Shown here: in pieces, positions 22,579 to 31,625 of the stretch
Layout: every line of letters starts with the position of its first letter
Numbering within the stretch: the first letter of the stretch is position 1
Source: Bordetella parapertussis
Lineage (GTDB): Bacteria > Pseudomonadota > Gammaproteobacteria > Burkholderiales > Burkholderiaceae_C
Length of the DNA: 39,846 nt
Assembly: GCA_945890735.1 (NCBI GenBank)
Contig: CAMDCZ010000016.1
Location: 1-39,846, forward strand
Reading direction: 5' to 3'
The notes under the pieces: model-generated
Seen by the model: the letters and a program-made list of their open reading frames with translations, nothing else
Told to the model about the DNA's origin: nothing
Database searches by the model: none
Program-made: the position numbers and the translations under genes

Positions 22579-24837
22579 CTAGTTGGTTTGTAAATCTGCC
22601 AGCCGAAATGATAACGACACTTGTGCCCCCATCACCACCTCGCCGTCCATCTTGTTTTTCAGCTCAATGCGGGCATGGTGGTCATCTGCAATTTTCTTGA
22701 CCACCGCCAGCCCCAAACCGGTGCCACTGGCTTTGGTGGTGACATAGGGTTCAAAAGCGCGCTGCAAGACCGCTTCTGCAAAACCACTGCCATTGTCTTG
22801 GATCGTCATGCGCACTCGGCCCGACTGAGAACGCCATTCCGTGCTCACCGTGACATGCGGTTGCGTCACGGCTTGGCAGGCATCTTGGGCGTTTTGGATC
22901 AGGTTGTGCACCACCTGGCGCAGCTGTGCTGCGTCGCCCATGATCATCGGCAGATTCGGCCCGAGCTGCCAAACCACCGGCACGACCGCATTGTCGTTGT
23001 CATACAGCGGCATCATTTCGCTGAGCAAGGTGTTGAGGTCCAGGCTTTGCAAGCGCGCCGGTGGCAAGCGTCCAAAGTCGCGGAACTCGTTGACCAGGCG
23101 CTGCAGGGCATCCACCTGATCGACAATGGTTTTGACAGACTTGGTCACCAAGGCTTGCTCGACGGGTTCGAGTTTGCCGTCGAGTTTCATGGCCATGCGC
23201 TCGGCCGATAGCTGGATTGGGGTCAGTGGGTTTTTGATTTCATGCGCCAAGCGTCTGGCCACTTCAGCCCAAGCCTGGGTACGCTGGGCCGAGACGATTT
23301 CTGAAATGTCATCGAACACCAACAGCCATTCGCCTTGCGGCAACACCGCACCGCGTGCCACCAAGGTGGTGTGCTGCAAGGTGTTGTGGCCAAAGTCCAT
23401 CTGGTGGTCTGACTGCAAAGTGGCTTCCAATTCGAAAGACTGTTGCCAATGGTCTGCCGTGTGCTGTTGGTGCTCAGACGTGAATTCATTGAATTGATCG
23501 AGCACCTGTTGGCCAAAATTTTCCAAGCCCGGCAGCTGCTGCAACGACCGCCCTACCTGCTCACTCAGTGGCAGTTGAAGAATCCGTGTGGCGCCAGGGT
23601 TGGCAGACAACACGCGCCCTTGTGCGTTCAACAAAATCACGCCGGCAGTGAGGTTGTCCAACATGGTTTGCAAATGGTTGCGCGCCAGATCCACCTCTGC
23701 CATGCTGCGCTCAACCGTGCTGCGGGCATCGGACAGTTGTTGTGTCATGTCTGCAAAAGACCGGGTCAAACCATCGAGTTCATCCTTGCCCTGCAAAAAA
23801 GGTTTGGGGCGTAAATCACCTGCCGCCACATGTCTGACACCCTCGGCCAACACCAACAAAGGTCGTGCCAGCTGGTTGCCCAGCAACACAGCCAACAGCA
23901 CCGCGCCAAAAACCGCCAAAAAAAGTGCCAGGCTCAAGGTGCCGATGTACATGCGCTGCAAACCGTCACGGGCCAACGCGCGTTCTTGGTATTCACGGTT
24001 GGCCTCCAACACCGCCAAAGCATTGGCCACCAACACTGGCGGCAGATTTTTCACGACCAGCAACACCTGGCCTTGCTGGTCCAACTGAAAATTGGTGGCT
24101 GGGATTTGCACCAATACTTTCAAACGTGGTGCCATGCCCGGCACGCTGTCATCCAGCCCCTCGCTGTGCCAACTCAGCCCCTGGGCTTTGACCTGTCGCC
24201 ACTCCAAGGGGCTTGGTCGCTCGGCTTGCAGCTGATAGTTGGCGTTGCTCACGCTGGCCAGCAAGCTGCCGTTGCTGCGCCACAAACTCACTTCCGATGC
24301 GTCAAGTTGCTCGCGGATTTTCTCCAACGCCACGGGCATCGCATTCACCGGGTTGGCTTGCAAGTTGAGACTGGCCGAACGCACACTGGCGCTGAGCTCA
24401 GTGGCCAAACTCTCCAAAGTAGATCGGCTGAGGTTCAAGCCTGCGTCCAGTGCCACCTCGACCTTGGTGTCAAACCACATGGCCATGGAGCGCGTCACAA
24501 ACTGGTAGGACACGCCATAAATCAGCACCCCTGGCAAGATACCCACCAAGGCAAAAATCGCTGCCAACTTGACCAACAAACGGCTACCGAATTTGCCTTG
24601 GCGCAAACGCTGCAACAAACGCCAGGCAAACCAAGTGATCACCAGCAGCAACAAGGCTGCAAACACCATGTTCAAGCCAAACAACAGACTGAAGTTTTGC
24701 TCATACACATCCCAGCGTTGTGTGGCTTGGGTCAGCAAAAACAGCAACACCAAAGCCAACGAGACCAAGGTGGTCAACACCACTCCCCACAACCAACTGC
24801 GGTGCCGCAGTGCAGTCAGGGTTTGCTGTTCATTCAT
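22579..24837 (-). CDS. NtrY-like membrane sensor histidine kinase
   Basis: The 752-residue protein has membrane segments near residues 16-36, 52-72, 88-108 and 298-320, with an extracytoplasmic region between the third and fourth. A HAMP domain (about 320-372; ARPLLVLAEGVRHVAAGDL) and a PAS-like domain (from about 395; NLTAGVILLNAQGRVLSANP) follow. The kinase core has His532 in ARRLAHEIKNPLTPIQLSAERM, N box VVHNLIQNAQDA, DNGSGF and GTGLGLAVVKK. This is the NtrY order. It would phosphorylate the adjacent NtrX-like regulator. Its start overlaps the DUF4390 stop by four bases. The signal sensed is unknown; redox or nitrogen sensing is described for relatives. Confidence 0.95.
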   Translation of the reverse strand: MNEQQTLTALRHRSWLWGVVLTTLVSLALVLLFLLTQATQRWDVYEQNFSLLFGLNMVFAALLLLVITWFAWRLLQRLRQGKFGSRLLVKLAAIFALVGILPGVLIYGVSYQFVTRSMAMWFDTKVEVALDAGLNLSRSTLESLATELSASVRSASLNLQANPVNAMPVALEKIREQLDASEVSLWRSNGSLLASVSNANYQLQAERPSPLEWRQVKAQGLSWHSEGLDDSVPGMAPRLKVLVQIPATNFQLDQQGQVLLVVKNLPPVLVANALAVLEANREYQERALARDGLQRMYIGTLSLALFLAVFGAVLLAVLLGNQLARPLLVLAEGVRHVAAGDLRPKPFLQGKDELDGLTRSFADMTQQLSDARSTVERSMAEVDLARNHLQTMLDNLTAGVILLNAQGRVLSANPGATRILQLPLSEQVGRSLQQLPGLENFGQQVLDQFNEFTSEHQQHTADHWQQSFELEATLQSDHQMDFGHNTLQHTTLVARGAVLPQGEWLLVFDDISEIVSAQRTQAWAEVARRLAHEIKNPLTPIQLSAERMAMKLDGKLEPVEQALVTKSVKTIVDQVDALQRLVNEFRDFGRLPPARLQSLDLNTLLSEMMPLYDNDNAVVPVVWQLGPNLPMIMGDAAQLRQVVHNLIQNAQDACQAVTQPHVTVSTEWRSQSGRVRMTIQDNGSGFAEAVLQRAFEPYVTTKASGTGLGLAVVKKIADDHHARIELKNKMDGEVVMGAQVSLSFRLADLQTN

Positions 24838-25442
24838 TTGGATATGTCGTCCAGCGCCAGGCTTTGTCTGGCGTCGAGCGCCCAGTCGTTGCTGGTCAGG
24901 TTGCCAAACTGCAAGGCTTGGGGCAGTTGACTCAGGTCCAAGCTGAAGCGAAAGTCAAGCCTTTGTTTGCTGTTGCGCAGCACCTGGGGCTCGGCAAATT
25001 TCCAGCGGCTGATCTTTTGCACCGCTTGCAAGGCGTCCTTCAAGCTGTCGTGGCTGTTGCCCAAGGAGACACCCAAGCCCGAGGACAAGATTGGCTGGGT
25101 CGATTGGTGCACTCGCCAGCGCCTGGACAAGGGCTGGTAACTCACCCGCACATAGCGCTCGACCAGTGCAGCGCGTTTGTCATACCAATACCACCGCTCC
25201 TGCATGACCTCGGCTTGCAACAAGAAGGTGATTGGCATGCCGCGCATCAAAGCATCTTCCAGGCTGGCTGGCAATTCAAAGGCCAGGTTGGCATGGAGAT
25301 AGCCGCCTTCTTCGTCCTGTTCAACCAAAAAACCACTCACCACAACCGATGTGGATTGGGCCAGCGCTGCGTTTGTCAGGCCCATGCAGAGCAACAACAG
25401 GGCCAGCCAGTGGCTTGCAGCCTTTGCCATGCGTTGCAACAT
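24834..25442 (-). CDS. DUF4390 exported protein
   Basis: I chose the ATG at 25442 (MLQRMAKAASHWLALL), which lies just after the rsmB stop with AGG seven bases before it; the frame is open further upstream inside rsmB. The product is 202 residues with a signal peptide (ALLLLCMGLTNAALAQ, cleavage near residue 25) and a periplasmic body showing YLHANLAFELPASLEDALMRGMPITF and WYWYDKRAALVERYVRVSYQP. This pattern is the DUF4390 family, found between rsmB and ntrY in many Burkholderiales. The function is unknown. The constant neighbourhood suggests it might sense or modulate the kinase's periplasmic part, which is inference. Confidence 0.85.
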   Translation of the reverse strand: MLQRMAKAASHWLALLLLCMGLTNAALAQSTSVVVSGFLVEQDEEGGYLHANLAFELPASLEDALMRGMPITFLLQAEVMQERWYWYDKRAALVERYVRVSYQPLSRRWRVHQSTQPILSSGLGVSLGNSHDSLKDALQAVQKISRWKFAEPQVLRNSKQRLDFRFSLDLSQLPQALQFGNLTSNDWALDARQSLALDDISK

Positions 25443-25446
25443 GCGC

Positions 25447-26802
25447 CTACGCGTCGGCGCGGCGTTCAAGCAAGGCATAAAAAAATCCGTCGTGTTCACA
25501 AGGCGCATTGTCCAAGACCGGCAGCCGGTTTGCAGAGACACCGGGTATTAATTGCAGGGTTGGGGCAAGCAATCGCGCCTGAGTGTTGTGTGCAAGAAAC
25601 GCTTTGATCTGCGCACTGCCTTCTTGGTCAAACAAAGAGCAGGTGCAGTAGAGCATGCGACCACCCGGTGCGAGCAAGGGCCACAAAGCATGCAACAACT
25701 GTTTTTGTTGCTTGGCCAAACTGCCCAAGTCACTGGCCCGTCTGAGCCAAGGAATATCAGGATGTCGCCGCACAATGCCTGAAGCCGTGCAAGGCGCATC
25801 CAACAAAATCGCATCAAAAGCTTGCCCATCCCACCAGGTGCTGGGCTTGCCCGCGTCAGCCACCAACACCCGGGCTTGCAACTGCAGGCGCTTCAAATTC
25901 TCATCGATGCGTTGGCAGCGCAGCGCGTCAATGTCCAAGGCCAAGACCTGCGCATCCGACAGCTCCAACACATGTGCTGTTTTGCCGCCAGGTGCGGCAC
26001 ACGCATCCAAGATGCGCCAACCGGTTGCGCCATGCGGCTTCATGCCTTGTAACAACATGGGGGCAGCGAGTTGCGCGCCTGCGTCTTGCACCGACCATTG
26101 CCCTTGGGCAAAACCAGGCAAGGCATGCACCGGTTGGGCACGCTGGAGCACCAGACCCTGGTCGCCTGTTGGCACACTCTCAATGCCTTGAGCAGCCCAT
26201 TGGGCTTGCAATGCGTCGCGTGTGGTTTGTCGGGTGTTTACCCGCACCACCATCGGTGCGGCCTGCTGATTGGCCATCAACACCGATGGCCAATGCTGGG
26301 GGTGATCTTGTCGTATCGCCTGTATCCACCAGTCGGGCAGGTTCCACTTCGCGCTGGGCACATCGTCAGTGGCGCTCATGCAGGCTTGGCGTTCACGCAA
26401 AAAACGGCGCAGACAGGCGTTGATGAAGGACGCTTGTGGCCGTGTGGCGGGGTTGTGTTTGGCCGCCTCGACCAACTGGCTCACCAAGGTGTGTGACGGG
26501 TACATGGCCTGTGCTTCATCAGCCACCAAGGCCAAGCCGGTGCACAACAAGGCACTGGCAGCTGCGCTGGGTGGTCGTTGCACGAGCATTTTTTGGATCG
26601 CCTGTGTGCGGCCCCATTGACGCAGCACCGCAAACAACAGGGCTTGCGCGCCAGGGCGCAAGCGGTTCTCGATGGGTGTCAGCGCCTGGGCATGGTTGCG
26701 CCCTTGCAGCACCGATTGCAAAGCTTGGGCACAGGCCTGCAACTGCTGCCACAGGGGTGGCGCCATCGGCGTGGTCTTGGGCAGATCGGTGCCCATGGTC
26801 AC
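25447..26802 (-). CDS. rsmB: 16S rRNA (cytosine-967-C5)-methyltransferase
   Basis: The 451-residue protein (GTG start at 26802 overlapping the LemA-like stop as GTGA, or ATG at 26796) has an N-terminal NusB-like RNA-binding domain (about 15-155). A C-terminal Rossmann methyltransferase follows, with SAM-binding DACAAPGGKT (266-275), motif IV DAPCTASG with Cys338, and YCTCSLF with nucleophile Cys388. RHPDIPW (346-352) is also diagnostic. It methylates C967 of 16S rRNA. It lies in a tight leftward operon: LemA-like, rsmB, DUF4390, ntrY, ntrX. Confidence 0.95.
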   Translation of the reverse strand: MTMGTDLPKTTPMAPPLWQQLQACAQALQSVLQGRNHAQALTPIENRLRPGAQALLFAVLRQWGRTQAIQKMLVQRPPSAAASALLCTGLALVADEAQAMYPSHTLVSQLVEAAKHNPATRPQASFINACLRRFLRERQACMSATDDVPSAKWNLPDWWIQAIRQDHPQHWPSVLMANQQAAPMVVRVNTRQTTRDALQAQWAAQGIESVPTGDQGLVLQRAQPVHALPGFAQGQWSVQDAGAQLAAPMLLQGMKPHGATGWRILDACAAPGGKTAHVLELSDAQVLALDIDALRCQRIDENLKRLQLQARVLVADAGKPSTWWDGQAFDAILLDAPCTASGIVRRHPDIPWLRRASDLGSLAKQQKQLLHALWPLLAPGGRMLYCTCSLFDQEGSAQIKAFLAHNTQARLLAPTLQLIPGVSANRLPVLDNAPCEHDGFFYALLERRADA

Positions 26803-27356
26803 AACAAGGCTGCGGTGCGGAACTGGAACAACTTGGCCAGCAAGGCCGCGGGGTACTGCGTGATGGCGTAGTTGTATTCAACAATGGCCGCGTTAAAGCG
26901 TTGCACCTCGGGTTGCACCAGCAGGTCGAGCTCCAACCAGCGTTGTTTCAAATGCGCTGGCACGCTCACGTAATAGACATCCGGATGGATCAAGGCCAAC
27001 CAAGCGTCTTGCATTTCAGAGGCCGAGTCTTGCAAAGCCTGGATGCTGTCTTCTTCCAGTGGGTGGGATTGCATCCGTGCCATGGCCATGGTGGACAAAC
27101 TGGCAGCCACTTGCAAACGGGTCCATTGGTCAGCACCCAGGTCGGTGGGCAATGCACTGGACCACAGTTGTGGCGCTGCAGCCGCGGCAGTCACGGCTTG
27201 GTGAACCACCTCTTGGTAGTTCATCAAGACCGCTTCCAGCGGGCCAAACTGCTGTGCCACCTGGGCGCGCAAGCGCACCAAGCGGTTGTACGCCCCCAAG
27301 GCCCAAAAGACCAAGATGGCGGTCAGCAACCAAAACCAGCCTGAATGCAACATCAC
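26799..27356 (-). CDS. LemA family membrane protein
   Basis: The 185-residue protein has one N-terminal membrane segment (FWLLTAILVFWALGAYNRLV) followed by a long helical domain. The ALGAYNRLVRLRAQV start and the ending FNAAIVEYNYAITQYPAALL with AKLFQF match the LemA fold, in which YN and the FP/YP motif near the end are conserved. The middle (about 50-130) is more divergent than usual. LemA proteins are membrane-anchored four-helix bundles of uncertain function. It is the first gene of the operon leading to rsmB and ntrYX, 54 bases after rpoC, so transcription may also run in from rpoC. Confidence 0.8.
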   Translation of the reverse strand: MMLHSGWFWLLTAILVFWALGAYNRLVRLRAQVAQQFGPLEAVLMNYQEVVHQAVTAAAAAPQLWSSALPTDLGADQWTRLQVAASLSTMAMARMQSHPLEEDSIQALQDSASEMQDAWLALIHPDVYYVSVPAHLKQRWLELDLLVQPEVQRFNAAIVEYNYAITQYPAALLAKLFQFRTAALL

Positions 27357-27390
27357 TCAGCGCCTTGAAACGTGCAAGACGTTCCCACAT

Positions 27391-27405
27391 GGCCCCGAGG
27401 GGCCA
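27391..27405 (-). terminator. Small GC hairpin just after rpoC
   Basis: GGCCC-CGAG-GGGCC forms a 5-base GC stem about 10 bases after the rpoC stop. No T-run follows on the reverse strand, so it is a weak candidate for termination or 3'-end protection. It leaves open read-through into the LemA-like operon. Confidence 0.3.
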
Positions 27406-27410
27406 CGGGG

Positions 27411-30400
27411 TCAGTCTGCCGGTGTCTCTTCGCTGCTGCCTTCTTGCTGAGCCAAGGCCAATTCTTCGGCCTCGGTTTCGGCGATGGCACGGCGCTCTGC
27501 TTCGTCCATCAGGTCTTTGGCTTTGCGTGCACGGTGGTAGGCCATGCCCGAGCCAGCGGGGATCAAACGACCCACGATGACGTTTTCTTTCAAGCCACGC
27601 AGTTCGTCGCGTTTGCCCATGATGGCTGCTTCGGTCAGCACGCGTGTGGTTTCTTGGAAAGAAGCCGCAGAGATGAACGAGTCGGTCGACAAGGACGCTT
27701 TGGTGATACCCAGCAACAAGTTGGTGTAGGTGGCGGGGATTTTGCCCGCAGCCATCAACGCCTCATTCGTATTGAGCATTTCTGAACGCTCGACCTGTTC
27801 GCCAGAGATGTAGGAGGTGTCGCCAACATTGTCGACAACCACGCGACGCAGCATCTGACGCACGATCACTTCGATGTGTTTGTCATTGATCTTCACGCCT
27901 TGCAAGCGGTAAACGTCTTGCACTTCGTCGACGATGTAGCGGGCCAGCTCTTCGATGCCCAACAAACGCAAGATGTCTTGTGGGTCGGCCGGGCCGTCCA
28001 CGATGCTCTCACCCTTGTTGACCACTTGGCCTTCGTGCACCACCATGTTTTTCTCTTTGGGGATGAGTTCTTCCCAGACCTTGCCTTCAGGATCGGTGAT
28101 CTGCAGGCGAATCTTGCCTTTGGTCTCCTTACCGAAGGACACGGTACCGGTCATCTCAGCCAAGATACCCTTGTCTTTGGGTGAGCGTGCCTCGAACAGT
28201 TCGGCCACACGCGGTAAACCGCCGGTGATGTCTCGGGTCTTTTGACCTTCGACAGGGATACGCGCCAACACCTCGCCAGGGCCCACGTCTTGACCATCAC
28301 GCACTTGGATCAGCGCGCCAATTTGGAAGCCAATGGTCACCGAGTGATCGGTGCCGGGGATCTTGACTTCTTTGCCAGCGGCATCGATCAGCTTGACCTG
28401 CGGACGCACCACTTTGGTGGAACCACGGCGCTTGGGATCGATCACGACCAAGGTGGACAAGCCAGTGACCTCGTCCAATTGCTTGGCCACGGTCAAACCT
28501 TCTTCGACGTTTTCGAATTGGGTTTTACCAGCGAACTCGGTGATCACAGGGCGTGTGAGCGGATCCCAGTTGGCCAAGATGGTGCCGGCTTTGATGGCTT
28601 GGTCAGGTTTGATCGCCAAGATCGCGCCGTAAGGCACTTTGTGTCGCTCGCGCTCGCGGCCTTGTTCGTCGTGGATGATGATTTCGCCAGAACGAGAGAT
28701 GACCACCAACTCTTTTTTGCTGTTGGTCACATAACGCATGGTGGCATTGAAACCGATCACACCATTGGACTTGGCATCCACGCTGGAGGCGACAGCCGCA
28801 CGGGAAGCCGCACCACCGATGTGGAAGGTACGCATGGTCAGCTGTGTGCCTGGCTCGCCAATCGACTGCGCCGCGATCACACCAACCGCTTCGCCAACGT
28901 TGACCAAACCACCACGGCCCAGATCGCGGCCATAACACTTGGCGCACAAACCAAAACGGGTTTCGCAGTTGAGTGCGGTGCGGACTTTGATTTCGTCCAC
29001 GCCCAACAACTCGATCTCATCGATCAGGTCTTCGTCGAGCATGTGGCCTGCAGGCACCAACACTTCGCGGGTTTCGGGGTGAATCACGTCTTCAGCCACA
29101 GAGCGGCCCAACACCCGGTCACGCAAGGATTCAATGACCTCACCACCTTCAACGATGGCGCGCATCAACTGACCATTGGCGGTGCCGCAATCGTCCTCGA
29201 TCACCACCAAGTCTTGGGTCACATCCACCAAACGGCGTGTCAGGTAACCTGAGTTGGCGGTTTTCAGCGCCGTGTCAGCCAGGCCTTTGCGTGCGCCGTG
29301 GGTGGAGATGAAGTACTGCAACACGTTCAAACCTTCGCGGAAGTTCGCGGTGATGGGCGTTTCGATGATTGAGCCATCTGGCTTGGCCATCAAACCGCGC
29401 ATGCCCGCCAACTGGCGAATTTGAGCCGCAGAACCGCGCGCACCGGAGTCGGCCATCATGTAGATGGAGTTGAACGACTCTTGCTCGACTTCGTTGCCAT
29501 GGCGGTCGATGGTTTTCTCTTTGCGGAGTTGGTCCATCATCACCTTGGACACGGCGTCACCCGCCTTGCCCCAAATGTCCACCACTTTGTTGTAACGCTC
29601 GCCAGAAGTCACCAGACCCGACACGTATTGCTGCTCGATGTCTTTGACTTCTTTTTCAGCGCTTTCAATGATCGCGTGTTTTTCTTGCGGCACCAACATG
29701 TCGTCGATGCAAATCGAGATGCCGGCGCGTGTCGCCAAACGGAAACCGTTTTGCAACAGTTTGTCGGCGAACACCACGGTCTCTTTCAAGCCGCATTTGC
29801 GGAAAGAGGTGTTGATCAACTTGGAAATTTCTTTCTTCTTCAGCGCTTTGTTCAAGTTGCTGAAAGGCAGGCCTTTGGGCAGGATCTCGGAGAGCAAGGC
29901 GCGGCCCACGGTGGTTTCGACCAGCGAGGTGCTGGAAGTAAACGCATCTGTGACTTTGTCCTTGGTCCACTCGGTCATGCGAACAGTGATCTTGGCGGTG
30001 AGTTCCACCACATCCGCGTCAAGTGCACGCTGCACTTCACCGATGTCGGCAAACACCAGGCCTTCGCCTTTGCCGTTGATGCGTTCGCGTGTCGTGTAGT
30101 ACAGACCCAGCACCACGTCTTGGGATGGCACGATGGAAGGTTCGCCGTTGGCTGGGAACAGCACGTTGTTGGAGGCCAGCATCAGTGTGCGGGCTTCCAT
30201 TTGCGCTTCTACCGACAAAGGCACGTGAACCGCCATTTGGTCACCGTCGAAGTCGGCGTTGAACGCTGAACAGACGAGTGGGTGCAATTGGATCGCTTTG
30301 CCTTCGATCAAGATCGGCTCAAACGCTTGGATACCCAAGCGGTGCAAAGTCGGGGCACGGTTGAGCAATACGGGGTGCTCTTTGATGACCTCTTCCAAGA

Positions 30401-31625
30401 TGTCCCACACCACGGGGGTGCCGGCTTCGACTTCTTTTTTGGCTGCCTTGATCGTGGTGGCAATGCCCATCAACTCCAGCTTGCTGAAGATGAAGGGCTT
30501 GAACAACTCCAGGGCCATCAACTTAGGCAAACCGCACTGGTGCAGCTTGAGGGTTGGGCCCACGGTGATCACGGAGCGGCCTGAATAGTCGACACGCTTG
30601 CCCAGCAAGTTTTGGCGGAAACGGCCTGACTTGCCTTTGATCATGTCGGCCAAGGACTTCAAGGCGCGCTTGTTGGCGCCTGTCATGGCCTTGCCGCGGC
30701 GACCGTTGTCCAGCAAGCTGTCCACGGCTTCTTGCAACATGCGCTTTTCATTGCGGGCAATGATTTCAGGCGCATTGAGCTCGAGCAAACGACGCAAACG
30801 GCTGTTGCGGTTGATCACGCGGCGGTACAAATCGTTCAAGTCGGACGTGGCGAAACGGCCACCGTCCAAGGGCACCAGGGGGCGCAAGTCAGGCGGCAAC
30901 ACGGGCAACACCGACAACACCATCCACTCGGGCTTGATGCCTGATTTCTTGAACGCTTCGAGCACTTTGAGACGCTTGGCGTTTTTCTTGATCTTGATTT
31001 CCGAGCCGGTCAAATCGTTGCGGAGCTTTTCGATCTCCATGTCGATTTCCATGCTCTCGAGCAAGTCGCGAACACCTTCGGCACCCATCTTGGCCTGGAA
31101 CTCGTCGCCCAGCTCGATGCGCTTGGCTTCGTAGTCGTCCTCGGTCATGATGGCGTACTTTTTCAGCGAAGTCATGCCAGGGTCGGTCACGACATAGGCT
31201 TCAAAGTACAACACGCGTTCGATGTCACGCAAGGTCATGTCCAACACCAAGCCCAAACGGCTGGGCAGGGATTTCAAAAACCAGATGTGGGCACACGGCG
31301 CGGCCAGATCGATGTGGCCCATGCGCTCGCGTCGCACTTTGGTTTGGGTGACTTCAACACCACACTTCTCGCAAATCACGCCACGGTGCTTGAGGCGCTT
31401 GTACTTGCCGCACAAGCATTCGTAGTCCTTGATAGGGCCGAAGATCTTGGCGCAAAACAAACCATCACGCTCAGGCTTGAAGGTGCGGTAGTTGATGGTT
31501 TCAGGCTTTTTGACTTCGCCAAAAGACCATGAGCGGATTTTTTCCGGCGAAGCCAGTCCAATTTTGATGGCATCGAAATGCTCATCAGGTGTGAACTGCT
31601 TAAAGAGGTCGAGTAATGATTTCAT
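27411..31625 (-). CDS. rpoC: DNA-directed RNA polymerase subunit beta'
   Basis: The 1404-residue protein matches full-length beta' of betaproteobacteria. The N-terminal zinc ribbon has Cys70, Cys72, Cys85 and Cys88 (ECLCGKYKRLKHRG, then VICEKC). The catalytic magnesium loop NADFDGDQMAVH is encoded near 30240-30260. The second zinc site is seen in CETRFGLCAKCYGRDLGRGG. The C-terminus has the usual acidic tail (SSEETPAD). It builds the catalytic centre of RNA polymerase with beta. Its ATG overlaps the rpoB stop by four bases (ATGA), with TTGGAG six bases before it inside rpoB, so translation is coupled to beta and should favour equal amounts. Confidence 0.99.
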   Translation of the reverse strand: MKSLLDLFKQFTPDEHFDAIKIGLASPEKIRSWSFGEVKKPETINYRTFKPERDGLFCAKIFGPIKDYECLCGKYKRLKHRGVICEKCGVEVTQTKVRRERMGHIDLAAPCAHIWFLKSLPSRLGLVLDMTLRDIERVLYFEAYVVTDPGMTSLKKYAIMTEDDYEAKRIELGDEFQAKMGAEGVRDLLESMEIDMEIEKLRNDLTGSEIKIKKNAKRLKVLEAFKKSGIKPEWMVLSVLPVLPPDLRPLVPLDGGRFATSDLNDLYRRVINRNSRLRRLLELNAPEIIARNEKRMLQEAVDSLLDNGRRGKAMTGANKRALKSLADMIKGKSGRFRQNLLGKRVDYSGRSVITVGPTLKLHQCGLPKLMALELFKPFIFSKLELMGIATTIKAAKKEVEAGTPVVWDILEEVIKEHPVLLNRAPTLHRLGIQAFEPILIEGKAIQLHPLVCSAFNADFDGDQMAVHVPLSVEAQMEARTLMLASNNVLFPANGEPSIVPSQDVVLGLYYTTRERINGKGEGLVFADIGEVQRALDADVVELTAKITVRMTEWTKDKVTDAFTSSTSLVETTVGRALLSEILPKGLPFSNLNKALKKKEISKLINTSFRKCGLKETVVFADKLLQNGFRLATRAGISICIDDMLVPQEKHAIIESAEKEVKDIEQQYVSGLVTSGERYNKVVDIWGKAGDAVSKVMMDQLRKEKTIDRHGNEVEQESFNSIYMMADSGARGSAAQIRQLAGMRGLMAKPDGSIIETPITANFREGLNVLQYFISTHGARKGLADTALKTANSGYLTRRLVDVTQDLVVIEDDCGTANGQLMRAIVEGGEVIESLRDRVLGRSVAEDVIHPETREVLVPAGHMLDEDLIDEIELLGVDEIKVRTALNCETRFGLCAKCYGRDLGRGGLVNVGEAVGVIAAQSIGEPGTQLTMRTFHIGGAASRAAVASSVDAKSNGVIGFNATMRYVTNSKKELVVISRSGEIIIHDEQGRERERHKVPYGAILAIKPDQAIKAGTILANWDPLTRPVITEFAGKTQFENVEEGLTVAKQLDEVTGLSTLVVIDPKRRGSTKVVRPQVKLIDAAGKEVKIPGTDHSVTIGFQIGALIQVRDGQDVGPGEVLARIPVEGQKTRDITGGLPRVAELFEARSPKDKGILAEMTGTVSFGKETKGKIRLQITDPEGKVWEELIPKEKNMVVHEGQVVNKGESIVDGPADPQDILRLLGIEELARYIVDEVQDVYRLQGVKINDKHIEVIVRQMLRRVVVDNVGDTSYISGEQVERSEMLNTNEALMAAGKIPATYTNLLLGITKASLSTDSFISAASFQETTRVLTEAAIMGKRDELRGLKENVIVGRLIPAGSGMAYHRARKAKDLMDEAERRAIAETEAEELALAQQEGSSEETPAD

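Noticed and set aside
28242..29252. Long + strand open frame opposite rpoC (similar ones at 31712-32941 and 34241-35215 opposite rpoB)
   Set aside because: They are antisense to universally conserved polymerase genes and show only shadow composition.
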